Positions 30,036 to 38,574 of a stretch of 47,988 nt of DNA are shown piece after piece. The notes under the pieces were generated by a model that saw only the letters and a list, made by a program, of their open reading frames with translations, searched no databases and had not been told where the DNA came from. Position 1 is the stretch's first letter. Each line of letters opens with the position of its first letter. The stretch comes from Nemertoderma westbladi (Eukaryota > Xenacoelomorpha > Nemertodermatida > Nemertodermatidae), in assembly GCA_032718475.1 (NCBI GenBank), contig JAUCBJ010005121.1, forward strand, positions 1 to 47,988, written 5' to 3'. Position numbers and translations under genes: made by a program.

Positions 30036-33000
30036 ATGAGTATGAGAACCCTCCAGGAGAAATACCGGCTCGGTCGTCGCCCGGGTCAACAAGGACCGCG
30101 TCCCTCAGTGGTACACCAGGCTGGGGTCGATAAATTGGCTACTGGAACAGAAGACAGAGAAGAAAGAAGAACCAACCTGTTGAAATGTAAAAAGACACTA
30201 AAGATTGCTACAATGAACGCACGCACGCTGAAAGCACAGAGCAAACAGGGTGACATGGTTGCTCTGGCAATGGAATATAACATTGACATCATCTGCATCC
30301 AAGAACATCGGATTTGTCATGAAGACACTGCCATGAAGTACAATGACATTGGAAATGGATGGACGTTAGTAACAAGCTCAGCAGTAAGAAACTCGGCCAA
30401 TGCATCAATTGGTGGAGTAGGAATTCTGCTAAGCCCATTTGCACTTAAGACCCTAAACAACATCGAATCTATAAATTCCTGGGTTATGATCGCAACATTT
30501 GATGGGAATCCCAAGACAACAGTTATATGTTGCTACAGTCCAACCAATGCATCAGAGCCAGAACAAGCAGTCAAGTTTTATGAAGAACTGACTGGACTTA
30601 TTAAGGACATCCCGAAACACAATGTTAAAGTCATTGCTGGTGACCTGAATGCGCAAATTGGCCCAGAAGACATCAAGGATTATACCTATAACACCAGTTC
30701 TAACAGAAATGGGTACTTACTCTTAGACCTAATGGAAGAATGTGAATTGATACCAACAAACAACACATTCGAAAAGAGTAAGGGGAAGCTATGGACCTTT
30801 CAATACCCTAATGGAACCAAAGCACAACTGGATTACATCTTTATAAACAAAAAGTGGAGAAATAGCATGATCAACTGCGAGGCATACAGCTCGTTCAACC
30901 TAAATGGTTCGGACCACAGAATTGTGACTGCAGAGATCAGACTCAGTTTGAGAGCCAGCAAACCCAGGACAAGCAAGCAAATCAACTATGACTGTGAGAA
31001 ACTCAGAACTGACAATGCTGTAAAGGATGCTTATACAGTAGAAGTTCAAAACCGCTTTGAAGCACTTCAGTCAATGGATGAAGACCAATCCACCGATTCA
31101 ATATACCAGAATATAATAACAGCCCACAAGGAATCAGCAAAGAGGCATATCCCCCAGAAACCTAAACGAAAACAGTATGTGCCATGGCAAAACTCTGAGG
31201 TTACTTGTAAGAGAGAAGATCTTAAGATAGCCTACAAAGTTAAAACCGAACAACCAACAACCGAAAACATTAACAAGGTTGAGAAAGCTAAGGACGATCT
31301 TAAATTGGCCTACAACATCAGCCAGGAAAAGTACATACAGGATAAAACTGAAGCAATTACAACTGCTCACATACAGCAACAATCAAGACTTACCTGGCAA
31401 ACTGTAAATGAGGTATCTGGTCGGAAAAGTTGTGCAAAGGGGCGCCTCAAAGCCGATAGTCCTGAAGAACGTGTTGGGAAGTGGAAAAATCACTTCAGCA
31501 ACTTGCTTGGGCAGCCACCAAACATCGAGGTCAGCCCTACAAGGAAAATATATGACAAGACACTACCTATAGAAACAGGGGACTTCACACCTGCCGAACA
31601 CCAAAGAAGCATTAAAAGCATGTCCAATAATAAAGCGAGTGGATTAGATGAAATCCCAGCGGAGGTATGGAAAACCGGAGTGCTAAATAGACCATTATTG
31701 AATGTTTGCAACCGGATGTTAAAAGGGGAAAAGCCACCACCAATTTGGACTAAAGGTCAACTAAAGCCTCTCCCCAAGAAAGGAGACCTCGGCATACCAA
31801 CAAACTATCGTGGGATCTGTCTGCTTGTGGTAGCTGCCAAAATATACAATAAAATGATTCTATATAGGATTAGGCCTCACATAGAGAAACTACAGCGTAA
31901 GAGCCAAAACGGATTTCGACCAAGTAGATCAACAATAGCTCAGATACTTGCACTACGGAGACTGATTGAAGGAATTAAGTCAAAGAATCTCCCCGCAGTC
32001 ATGACTTTTGTGGACTTCAAGAAGGCATTCGACTCCATCCATAGAGGTAAAATGCTTGAAATCCTAAGAGCTTATGGATTACCAGAAGTAATTGTTGCTG
32101 GCATTGGATTGCTATATTGTGACACAGAAGCGCAGGTACTCTCACCAGATGGTGAAACTGAGTTTTTCTCAATCCTGGCTGGCGTACTGCAAGGTGACAC
32201 ATTAGCACCATTACTATTTGTAATTGTGCTGGATTACGCAATGAGGACGGCCACAAAGGGTGGAGATCTGGGATTCACACTTCAAGAACGCAGAAGTAGT
32301 AGATATCTGGCAACTACAGTCACAGACACCGACTTTGCGGATGACATCGCCCTGCTCTCTAATACGCTAGCAGATGCACAGCTTCTACTAAATAAAGTGG
32401 AGAGGGCTGCTAAGGAGGTTGGATTGCATATAAATGCTACCAAGACCGAATTCATGACCTTTAATGTTGATGGAAACTTGACAACCATTGATAATAATCA
32501 ACTAAGGCAGGTCGATGACTTCCAGTACCTTGGATCATGGATAGAGAGTAGCAAAAAGGACATAGAAGTTAGGAAAGCAAAGGCTTGGGTAGCTCTATCA
32601 AAAATGGATACCATCTGGAAATCAGATCTCTCCAGGCACCTGAAGACCAAGTTCTTTCGAGCCACAGTGAAAAGTGTATTTTTATACGGGGGTGAGACCT
32701 GGACACTGACTAAATCACTTGAACAACGAATTGATGGTTGCTACACAAGCTGGAGACACAAGCACATCAGCTGGAGACAACACATGACAAACGCCGAGCT
32801 TTATGGTACAATACCACCTGTATCAACCACCCTCCGTGAACGCAGATTAAGATTCAGTGGGCACTGCTGGCGAAGTAAAGACGAGGTCATACCAGATCTA
32901 CTTCTCTGGCAACCAACTCATGGAAAGCGTAGTCGTGGACGACCTGCCATAACATATATAGATCAACTTGAAAGGGATACTGAACTTGGGAGAAACGAAA

Positions 33001-33071
33001 TTGCGACAACTATGGAGAATCGGGAAGCCTGGAAGGATCTCATTTCCACTGTCCGAGTTCGCTCGACCTAG
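30036..33071 (+). CDS. LINE family B polyprotein: APE endonuclease and reverse transcriptase
   Basis: 1011 residues without interruption. The apurinic-like endonuclease runs from about 55 to 305: KIATMNARTL (N61), CIQEHRI (E90), AGDLNAQIG (D203, N205), LDYIFINKKW, GSDHRIV (S292, D293, H294), so all catalytic positions are present. A Lys/Glu-rich linker of about 200 residues follows. RT from about 545 to 800: NKASGLDEIPAEV, LPKKGDLGIPTNYRG, FVDFKKAFDS (about 658-667), GVLQGDTLAPLLF, DTDFADDIALL (FADD about 768-771). C-terminal region: LRFSGHCWRSKDEV and LLWQPTHGKRSRGRP, which recurs in many metazoan LINEs. The first ATG is taken as start, but upstream starts in the 5' region are possible. The copy looks coding-competent. 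Confidence 0.9.
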   Translation: MSMRTLQEKYRLGRRPGQQGPRPSVVHQAGVDKLATGTEDREERRTNLLKCKKTLKIATMNARTLKAQSKQGDMVALAMEYNIDIICIQEHRICHEDTAMKYNDIGNGWTLVTSSAVRNSANASIGGVGILLSPFALKTLNNIESINSWVMIATFDGNPKTTVICCYSPTNASEPEQAVKFYEELTGLIKDIPKHNVKVIAGDLNAQIGPEDIKDYTYNTSSNRNGYLLLDLMEECELIPTNNTFEKSKGKLWTFQYPNGTKAQLDYIFINKKWRNSMINCEAYSSFNLNGSDHRIVTAEIRLSLRASKPRTSKQINYDCEKLRTDNAVKDAYTVEVQNRFEALQSMDEDQSTDSIYQNIITAHKESAKRHIPQKPKRKQYVPWQNSEVTCKREDLKIAYKVKTEQPTTENINKVEKAKDDLKLAYNISQEKYIQDKTEAITTAHIQQQSRLTWQTVNEVSGRKSCAKGRLKADSPEERVGKWKNHFSNLLGQPPNIEVSPTRKIYDKTLPIETGDFTPAEHQRSIKSMSNNKASGLDEIPAEVWKTGVLNRPLLNVCNRMLKGEKPPPIWTKGQLKPLPKKGDLGIPTNYRGICLLVVAAKIYNKMILYRIRPHIEKLQRKSQNGFRPSRSTIAQILALRRLIEGIKSKNLPAVMTFVDFKKAFDSIHRGKMLEILRAYGLPEVIVAGIGLLYCDTEAQVLSPDGETEFFSILAGVLQGDTLAPLLFVIVLDYAMRTATKGGDLGFTLQERRSSRYLATTVTDTDFADDIALLSNTLADAQLLLNKVERAAKEVGLHINATKTEFMTFNVDGNLTTIDNNQLRQVDDFQYLGSWIESSKKDIEVRKAKAWVALSKMDTIWKSDLSRHLKTKFFRATVKSVFLYGGETWTLTKSLEQRIDGCYTSWRHKHISWRQHMTNAELYGTIPPVSTTLRERRLRFSGHCWRSKDEVIPDLLLWQPTHGKRSRGRPAITYIDQLERDTELGRNEIATTMENREAWKDLISTVRVRST

Positions 33072-33092
33072 TAGTAGTAGTAGTAATGGTTT

Positions 33093-33736
33093 GCCAATGT
33101 CAAGTTTATATTGAGAAGGGCATTATTGGGTGTCAAGAGTGATGCCCCAACTGGTTGAGTAGTTGCATATGTGAATGTATGCTGGACAGGTGTACGGTGC
33201 GTAAGCCTAACCGGACTTACACTCCCCATAGTTAGATTATTAGAGGGTACTCTCACCAATGGGTTAGTCGAAGGACAGAATCGATAAGAAACACTTGGTG
33301 TAGGCCTAGCTGGACTTATATCTATAATTGAATTCCTCGGTGCAACTGAAACTGATGGACTAGAAGATTGACTGAGTGGCCACTGGACAGTTAATTGTTG
33401 TTGTTCCATATAACTTTATCACCTTATCTTCACTGGACATTTCATGGATGTCACTCAAGCTGATGTTTGACCATGGCAGTGACACAAATGAAGACTCAAC
33501 AGACACACTATCTTCTGTACTTCTGTATCTTCTGTACTTCTACTGTACTTCTTATCCAGAGCGCAGAATAAGGTATCGAACTGACCCTTTTTATTTTCGA
33601 AATTGCGAATAAATTCATCACTCTCTACCAAGGAACATAAACTGTCAATATCTGTAGAGCACATATCTTCCACACTAAGTTTAATTTTTTCATAGTCCTC
33701 TAGTACATAGTAACCAGGTTGCCCTGAGAGGGGTTT
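33093..33736 (-). pseudogene. BEL/Pao Gag N-terminal region, unit C, truncated
   Basis: Minus frames 33068-33409 and 33455-33673 copy the unit B Gag N-terminus. The unit breaks off at 33736, so the start of Gag is lost. Confidence 0.6.
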
Positions 33737-34437
33737 TACATTATTTTAATTCAATAAACCTACATTACATAATATCCTTATTTTATTAAACACGGCTTAT
33801 TTTAAGAATAAAACTACTAACTTCAACTTAAAATAATTAAATCTAAAATCATTTTATTTTATTAAATTTTAAGTATTTTAATGTGCTGTTTGTTTCTATT
33901 TTAAGATCACTATCCTACAGACTTATTTTAATTTATTTTATGTATTTTAAAAACAATATCTTACATACTTATTTTATATTGTATATCGCATACACCAACA
34001 TACTTACCAATAGTAATAAATTTGTTTTTATATCGGTGTATTGTATAGCATACTATATGTATATTAATATTTGATTATTTAGATACGGCCTCTATCAGTC
34101 ACTCAGTGAATGTTTAAAAAAATGATTGATCTTATTTTATTGTGTTGTGCATGTTGGTGCGTTTTTACTTATAGAAGTAAATAAAAACTTTCCATTTCCA
34201 TTTCCATTTCCAACATTATTTCTTATATAAGGTTTTTAGATAAACTTTCACGATGTCACAACCTACTCATCCCAGTTCCACCAATTTTTAGTTTAGTGGG
34301 TTTAGAAAATTAATTTAATTTAAAACATATAGAAAAAGGGAGCAGGTTACAATGTTTTTTAGAGTGGGAGATAACTTCAAGAGTTCTCCACTATCTAAAC
34401 TCTACCTAAAGGCCAATATATTAATTTTCTAACGACC
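33737..34437. other. AT-rich stretch with TTTCCA microsatellite
   Basis: No coding frame is supported. The part up to 34190 is very AT-rich. AAATAAAAACTTTCCA at about 34180 is followed by a TTTCCA repeat to about 34213, which looks like the 3' end of a plus-strand non-LTR retroposon with a microsatellite tail, though its body is not recognisable. Confidence 0.5.
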
Positions 34438-34625
34438 CTATTTTATACGAACCTCGTACAACGGTTCTTCCCCGTCTGCCACACATTCGCATATCGGACA
34501 TCCCAACTCGTCCTCCTTCCATCCAAACAGACACTGATCTTCACACTCAGCCACTACAAAATCATTTACACAGGCATCCATACCCTTTCCTTTCAACGAT
34601 TCCATTTGTCTTTGCAGTTGATCCT
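34438..34625 (-). CDS. Antistasin-like domain, last exon of a cysteine-rich gene
   Basis: Minus strand, acceptor TTTATACCTTTCAG then 188 bp to the stop TAG at 34438-34440. The residues DACVNDFVVAECEDQCLFGW followed by KEDELGCPICECV show the antistasin pattern (C...C..G...D..GCP.C.C), a small disulfide-rich fold of secreted protease inhibitors and some extracellular proteins. After it come about 15 residues, then the stop. The first two bases complete a codon begun in the previous exon (phase 1), consistent with the candidate exon at 34764-35243. The parent gene and its start are unknown. Confidence 0.6.
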
Positions 34626-34919
34626 CTGAAAGGTATAAAATTATGTTCACAACCTTCAATATGTTAGTAATATAATGTTGGCCTATCATCTACATTGGAT
34701 ATTATTGGGTTCGTTTTGATCATGTTCCTTCATATGAAACCATCGCACAGGACTCTTCCCTACCGCAGGCTCCCTGATTTAAGACACAATGGTAGTGAGA
34801 TCGTTTACAATCACTATAAATGAATTGGAGTTGAGCTGTTAATGCAACTGTAATTAAATATGTAATATTATGGTTTTGTTCAGAAATGGAAAAAATGAGA
34901 AAGCGCGTCACCGGGGGTT

Positions 34920-34974
34920 GAACCAGCGCTATACGTACGTTTCAGCCTATCAGGCCTCATCAGTAGCACTAACC
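34920..34974 (-). ncRNA. Hammerhead ribozyme motif (type I), minus-strand copy
   Basis: On the minus strand: stem I strand GTGCTA, core CTGATGA (34957-34963), stem II GGCC/GGCT with loop TGATA, GAAA, a short stem III within ACGTACGT, then A and stem I strand TAGCGC. It differs from the right-arm copy by one base in stem I that turns a G-C into a G-U type pair. Expected cleavage is after the A that follows ACGTACGT. Confidence 0.7.
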
Positions 34975-35062
34975 AGTTCAGCCACTTGCCCTAGGATATG
35001 CAACTTAAGACTGCCTGTTCAATAGAAGTGGATTAGGTGGGAGGGTGAATGTCAGGGGCAAG

Positions 35063-35132
35063 TGGCTGAACTGGTTAGCGCTACTGATGAGGCCTGATAG
35101 GCTGAAACGTACGTATAGCGCTGGTTCAACCC
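35063..35132 (+). promoter_or_regulatory. tRNA-like Pol III internal promoter (A box and B box)
   Basis: TGGCTGAACTG (35063-35073) fits the A-box consensus TRGYNNANNNG, and GTTCAACCC (35124-35132) fits the B-box consensus GWTCRANNC. The spacing of about 50 bp between them is in the tRNA range. The boxes bracket the hammerhead core, so a transcript started here would contain the ribozyme. No complete tRNA cloverleaf or anticodon arm is apparent. Confidence 0.6.
35072..35127 (+). ncRNA. Hammerhead ribozyme motif (type I), plus-strand copy
   Basis: Stem I 5' strand GCGCTA (35078-35083) pairs perfectly with TAGCGC (35116-35121) and can extend through G-U pairs. Core CTGATGA is at 35084-35090. 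Stem II is GGCC (35091-35094) with GGCT (35100-35103), closing pair G-U, loop TGATA. GAAA is at 35104-35107. Minimal stem III is AC/GT with loop GTAC (35107-35114). The cleavage-site nucleotide A is 35115, giving the permitted GTA triplet (NUH). All conserved core bases are present. The G-U at the inner stem II pair, instead of G-C, may lower activity. Confidence 0.78.
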
Positions 35133-35259
35133 CCAGTGACGCGCTTTCTCATTTTTTCCATTTCTGAACAAAACCATAATATTTCAATCACTATAGGAAC
35201 AGGTTCCGTGTACCCAACAATCCGCTGACAACGTATAGATTTTCTATTGAATTTATAAC

Positions 35260-35790
35260 GCAATCCATAATCTATGGTTGCCCTTAGCGACCAGATTTTT
35301 GCAAACTGTTGAACAAGTTTGCTAAAGATGGGGAAACATATCTAAATGGCTAGTTAAGTTATTCCTTTATTATACACAAACAAAGTTATTGATTCTCCTT
35401 ATAACACGACGTGCGTGTGGACTTCTCGCAGCACGGACTCAATATGAGTCTTATTGTTGCAGCACAATTTGTGGACTGTCCCCCTAGCGAGTCTGTCCGT
35501 GTGTAGAATTTCTAAACATTTGATAAACTACATGTGTTCCAAATTTGGTTCCATTTCTTCTATGATTATACTTATTTGCGTTCAAACATTTCCAACGATG
35601 ATAGAGGGTCGTCTAGTTATATCACTACGAAAAGGTGTTTCGCATTTGATAAAAAATATATTCTTTCAATCTCAATTTCATATATTTTGACTCTGTTGCA
35701 ACTATGCCGAAATCCCATGCAGGTGGACTTTAAATCGCTGGTCGGATACAAAATCGGACCCTCCCTGTGAAAATCGGACACTGTGGTGTG
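35260..35790. other. Non-coding stretch, no gene recognised
   Basis: No supported reading frame or RNA. The sequence has the look of decayed repeat DNA. A stretch at 35690-35790 mentions no recognisable domain and leads into the BEL/Pao remnant. Confidence 0.4.
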
Positions 35791-35922
35791 ATGTTCTAGA
35801 ATATCGAAAAAAAATGAAGAGAGCTGCTGAACTGAAGATTTAAGAAGACGGTTAAACCGAGCCTGAATTTCACGTCAGGCAAACGAGACTTACCGCTGCG
35901 CCGGTACTTCACTTTCCGTTCA

Positions 35923-36600
35923 CTAGTACCCAAGGTATTGTTCGTGGTAATTTCCTGCACATTTAAGTCCCGGGATCTTACCTCCAAAACCGGACCACAG
36001 TCTTTTTGAACCAAAATCGGATCCTCCCTCCGCGAATTCCTCCGCTTCCATGATCCTGATGGGTTTATGTGAATGGATGTAATTGATAGAAAGATCTTCT
36101 GAATGAATGTGATTCATTGAGATTTTGTCGCTTGTTCTTCTTTTGTTTAGGGTTTTTATGGATGGACCGGTACAGAACCATCCTATTCTGGTTCTAATAG
36201 CGTATGTTGTCAATGGTGGAGGGGAACTGGGGAATTTTTCCAGAATTTCCATAGCCTCAGGCGCATTCTGGCCGATTATTAATTGAACTCCTATGTCACT
36301 CGAGTTGGTATCTCGGTATATTATTGTTTTTTACAAAGCCATCGCTGTCCCAATCATACATACGGGCTTGGCTTTCCGCAAAATTCTTTATAGCTACCAT
36401 CTTGATATTATCCAGCTTGCATACATTATCGGTGTCTCCTGGATCAGACAGTGAGACCTTATAATAACGGGTTTGGATAACCAATTGCCAAATTTTCATT
36501 ACGCCTGAAAGATTTAGTTTCATAGGGTGTCTGTCATTCTAATCACATAGTTCGTCTGCAAGATCTTGGTCGATAAAAATCCCGAACTTCTGGTATCCAA
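35923..36600 (-). pseudogene. BEL/Pao protease region, second element
   Basis: On the minus strand at about 36560-36620 a frame reads NDLLDTRSSGIFIDQDLADE, equivalent to the protease active-site motif (usual 'aLlDsGS..sfI...la..L'), with Arg where Gly is expected. Frame 36296-36523 follows with interior residues, and 35923-36252 with TYAIRTRIGWFCTGPS (usual 'pya..T.lGW.v.Gp'). Frames do not join and the catalytic DSG is altered, so it is dead. Confidence 0.65.
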
Positions 36601-36714
36601 CAAATCGTTTACTATAATGCTGTGGTTGTTATAATGTAGTCGAACTTGTAGAACGGGGAATTCGCGAACACCAGTCGATTTTGGGTTTGAAGTGGACTGT
36701 TATTGTTACTGTTA

Positions 36715-37179
36715 TTATTGAAGCTGAGTTATTTGGTCATCTGATGTCTGCTCAAGAGTAGTTGGCGACTCATACGTGATTGCTTCGTATACCATTACTT
36801 TGTTGCAACTCTCCTCGTCACTGGACAATTCATCTGCATCAAATTCCTGTTCGGAACATCCCGAGGTATCGTAGGATGAATGATCAGTGAACTGAACTTT
36901 TGCTTCCATCTGTGGGACTATGTCTCTCAGATGCAATAGATAGTGATGGTTACCATTACATTTAACGTATTTATAAGTGTCTTTTAAATAGCATTTGCTT
37001 CTACTGTGTCCGGGACATAAGCACAGGAAACATACTCTCAGCGTGTTAACTGTCTCTCTTCGTTTTTCGAGTGATAATTTGATGAATTCCAGACACTGTG
37101 ATAATCTATGGGACTCTTTATTACATAGCAAACAGCCAGCGTAGGATACTGATTTGATAATCGGTTTGAGGGTTTTCAC
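36715..37179 (-). pseudogene. BEL/Pao Gag zinc-knuckle region, second element
   Basis: A 154-codon minus frame with AGCLLCNKESHRLSQCLEF, then VCFLCLCPGHSRSKCYLKD, then VKCNGNHHYLLH. This triple Cys/His series is the signature of BEL/Pao Gag (C..C...H.l..C..F; CF.CL..GH....C; C..C...HH.LLH). An acidic Ser/Asp/Glu tail follows toward the protease. Confidence 0.8.
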
Positions 37180-37517
37180 TTCAGAATGTTGGGTCTGTTG
37201 AGTTTTTACAGTTCGGATGGGGGCACGGTCACGTGAATGTCTATCAGACTGACACTTGCGTCTAGGGGATGGAGATCTAGGGTCCTTTCACTGTTGTGTC
37301 GTATGTTTGGTATTATCTGCGATGTGGTAGGAACTCTCACTTCCCTCAGATTCTTCTTCACACGTAGATAAATCTGTTTGGTAGACTCGTTCCCGACGTT
37401 AGGTTGAGGGGTTCTTATCGAGTTTCGGGTCTATGGTTGAGTAATCATGAGTAATAAAGATTCATAGTCGAGGTATTCTAAGAAATCCTTCATACTTAGT
37501 GCTGGTTTGTTGCGGAG

Positions 37518-38177
37518 TTATGCGTTTAGTATGTTGCAGTCCCATCGTGTGGATACACTGCCCTTGGGTAGGGCTGCAGAAATCATGCCAACAACAACCG
37601 GAGTGTCATAATATTCGTGTTTGTCCAACCAATCTAGTTGCCTACAGATTTCCTTAATCTCGTCAACAAATTCAATCATTTCCGTAGTTATTACACATTT
37701 ACGATTGACCAACTTTCAATACAGATATTAGGCTATTGAAGCTTCATCTCCGTACCTGGCATGTAACAGTTTCCATAGTTCTTTCAATCCCTGTGGGTGT
37801 CCGATATATCTTTGCTCTAATTTTTTCGGATAACCTTCCAAGCAGTCTATTAAGAAGCGCAGTTTCTCACTGTTGGGTAATGGTGAACTAAATATACTGT
37901 CTTTTACGTATTCTCTAAATGGAAGCCATTTTAACTCATTTCCATCAAATTTAATAATTTCACCCACTTTAACTGCCTGACGCGCTAATTGGCGGGTGAA
38001 ACTATCCTGGGCTATAGTACTATTAAACATAGTATTAAATGTAGAGTTATCACAGGGGCCTACATTGGTCTGGGGGGGGGGGGGTCTATAAAGATTGTTG
38101 ATATTTTGTGTGTAATTTTGTATCCCTGTGTTATACTCAGGGTTTCTAACATTGGGTGAGATAGGCGGGCGTGACAT
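37518..38177 (-). pseudogene. BEL/Pao Gag capsid-like (DUF1759) domain, second element
   Basis: Frame 37728-38177 has a Pro/Asn-rich start (MSRPPISPNVRNPEYNTG) and then IIKFDGNELKWLPFREYVKD, the DUF1759 start motif, with LPNSEKLRFLIDCLEGYPKK (usual 'ls...K...L...L.G.A...i'). It continues out of frame in 37518-37712. A run of 12 G (plus strand) at about 38072-38083 lies in its proline segment and is a likely frameshift site. Confidence 0.75.
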
Positions 38178-38230
38178 ATTTTCAGCTTCAACGCCGTTTA
38201 TATTAGAGGCTCTCTTTAAGATTTGTTACT

Positions 38231-38574
38231 CAGGAGAGTCCGGGTTCCTGACCACTGCAGTGTTGTTCGAGGCCAGGAGAGTCCGGGTTCCTGACCACTG
38301 CAGTGTTGTTCGAGGCCAGGAGAGTCCGGGTTCCTGACCACTGCAGTGTTGTTCGAGGCCAGGAGAGTCCGGGTTCCTGACCACTGCAGTGTTGTTCGAG
38401 GCCAGGAGAGTCCGGGTTCCTGACCACTGCAGTGTTGTTCGAGGCCAGGAGAGTCCGGGTTCCTGACCACTGCAGTGTTGTTCGAGGCCAGGAGAGTCCG
38501 GGTTCCTGACCACTGCAGTGTTGTTCGAGGCCAGGAGAGTCCGGGTTCCTGACCACTGCAGTGTTGTTCGAGGC
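38231..38574. repeat. 43-bp minisatellite, 8 copies, inside a Gag coiled-coil region
   Basis: Eight near-identical head-to-tail copies of a 43-bp unit (starting CAGGAGAGTCCGGGTTCCTG on the plus strand), with a partial ninth copy after 38575. On the minus strand none of the three frames contains a stop in the array. Since 43 is not a multiple of 3, the reading shifts each copy and every frame gives the same 43-residue super-repeat of three units. It follows the Gln-rich segment LALEKQQLQWQQLQQHLKQL. Confidence 0.95.

Larger units (their letters stand above)
29535..33083 (+). mobile_element. Full-length LINE family B (APE-RT non-LTR retrotransposon), unit C
   Basis: 3549 bp between 9-bp duplications TAATGGTTT (29526-29534 and 33084-33092), with a 5' untranslated region of about 500 bp, one long frame and a (TAG)n 3' tail rather than poly(A). 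The short single ORF with APE and RT and the microsatellite tail fit RTE-like clades, but CR1/L2-type relatives are not excluded without a tree. Confidence 0.92.
27358..33736. repeat. Tandem segmental duplication, unit C (truncated at right)
   Basis: Repeats unit B from its first base, including a LINE at the same site (29535-33083), and breaks off at 33736 (after GCCCTGAGAGGGGTTT), inside the Gag N-terminal region corresponding to about 14240 of unit A. The following sequence is unrelated and AT-rich. Confidence 0.9.
34819..35184. mobile_element. 366-bp palindromic element carrying two hammerhead ribozyme motifs
   Basis: Flanked by 11-bp direct repeats CAATCACTATA (34808-34818 and 35185-35195). 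The inner 320 bp (34864-35183) are a near-perfect inverted repeat with arms of about 125 bp and a spacer around 34988-35053. Each arm holds a type I hammerhead motif. The right arm also has Pol III A-box and B-box matches. The remaining 45 bp at the left end are unpaired. Hammerheads of this small stem III type are known from Penelope-like elements and from tRNA-promoter repeats such as schistosome Sm-alpha, so a retroposed, inverted copy of such a repeat is the likely origin. Confidence 0.8.
34764..35243 (-). pseudogene. Cysteine-rich exon of the antistasin-like gene, interrupted by an insertion
   Basis: On the minus strand a possible acceptor TTCAATAG at 35244-35251 opens a phase 0 frame with SADCWVHGTCSYSDC. 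After the 11-bp sequence CAATCACTATA (35185-35195) a 366-bp element intervenes, and the second copy of the 11 bp (34808-34818) leads into KRSHYHCVLNQGAC, ending at a donor GTAGGG (34758-34763) in phase 1. Without the insert the exon would be 103 bp with matching phases at both ends. With it, a TGA follows directly after the upstream part. The cysteine pattern supports coding, but the family is not recognised, and splice sites are by eye. The acceptor is weak. Confidence 0.45.

Noticed and set aside
35063-35132. A functional tRNA gene
   Set aside because: A and B boxes fit, but acceptor stem, anticodon arm and CCA-end pairing cannot be folded into a cloverleaf. The internal part is better explained as a hammerhead.
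38231-38574. CRISPR-like array or regulatory array
   Set aside because: Direct head-to-tail 43-bp units with no unique spacers, so it is a minisatellite.
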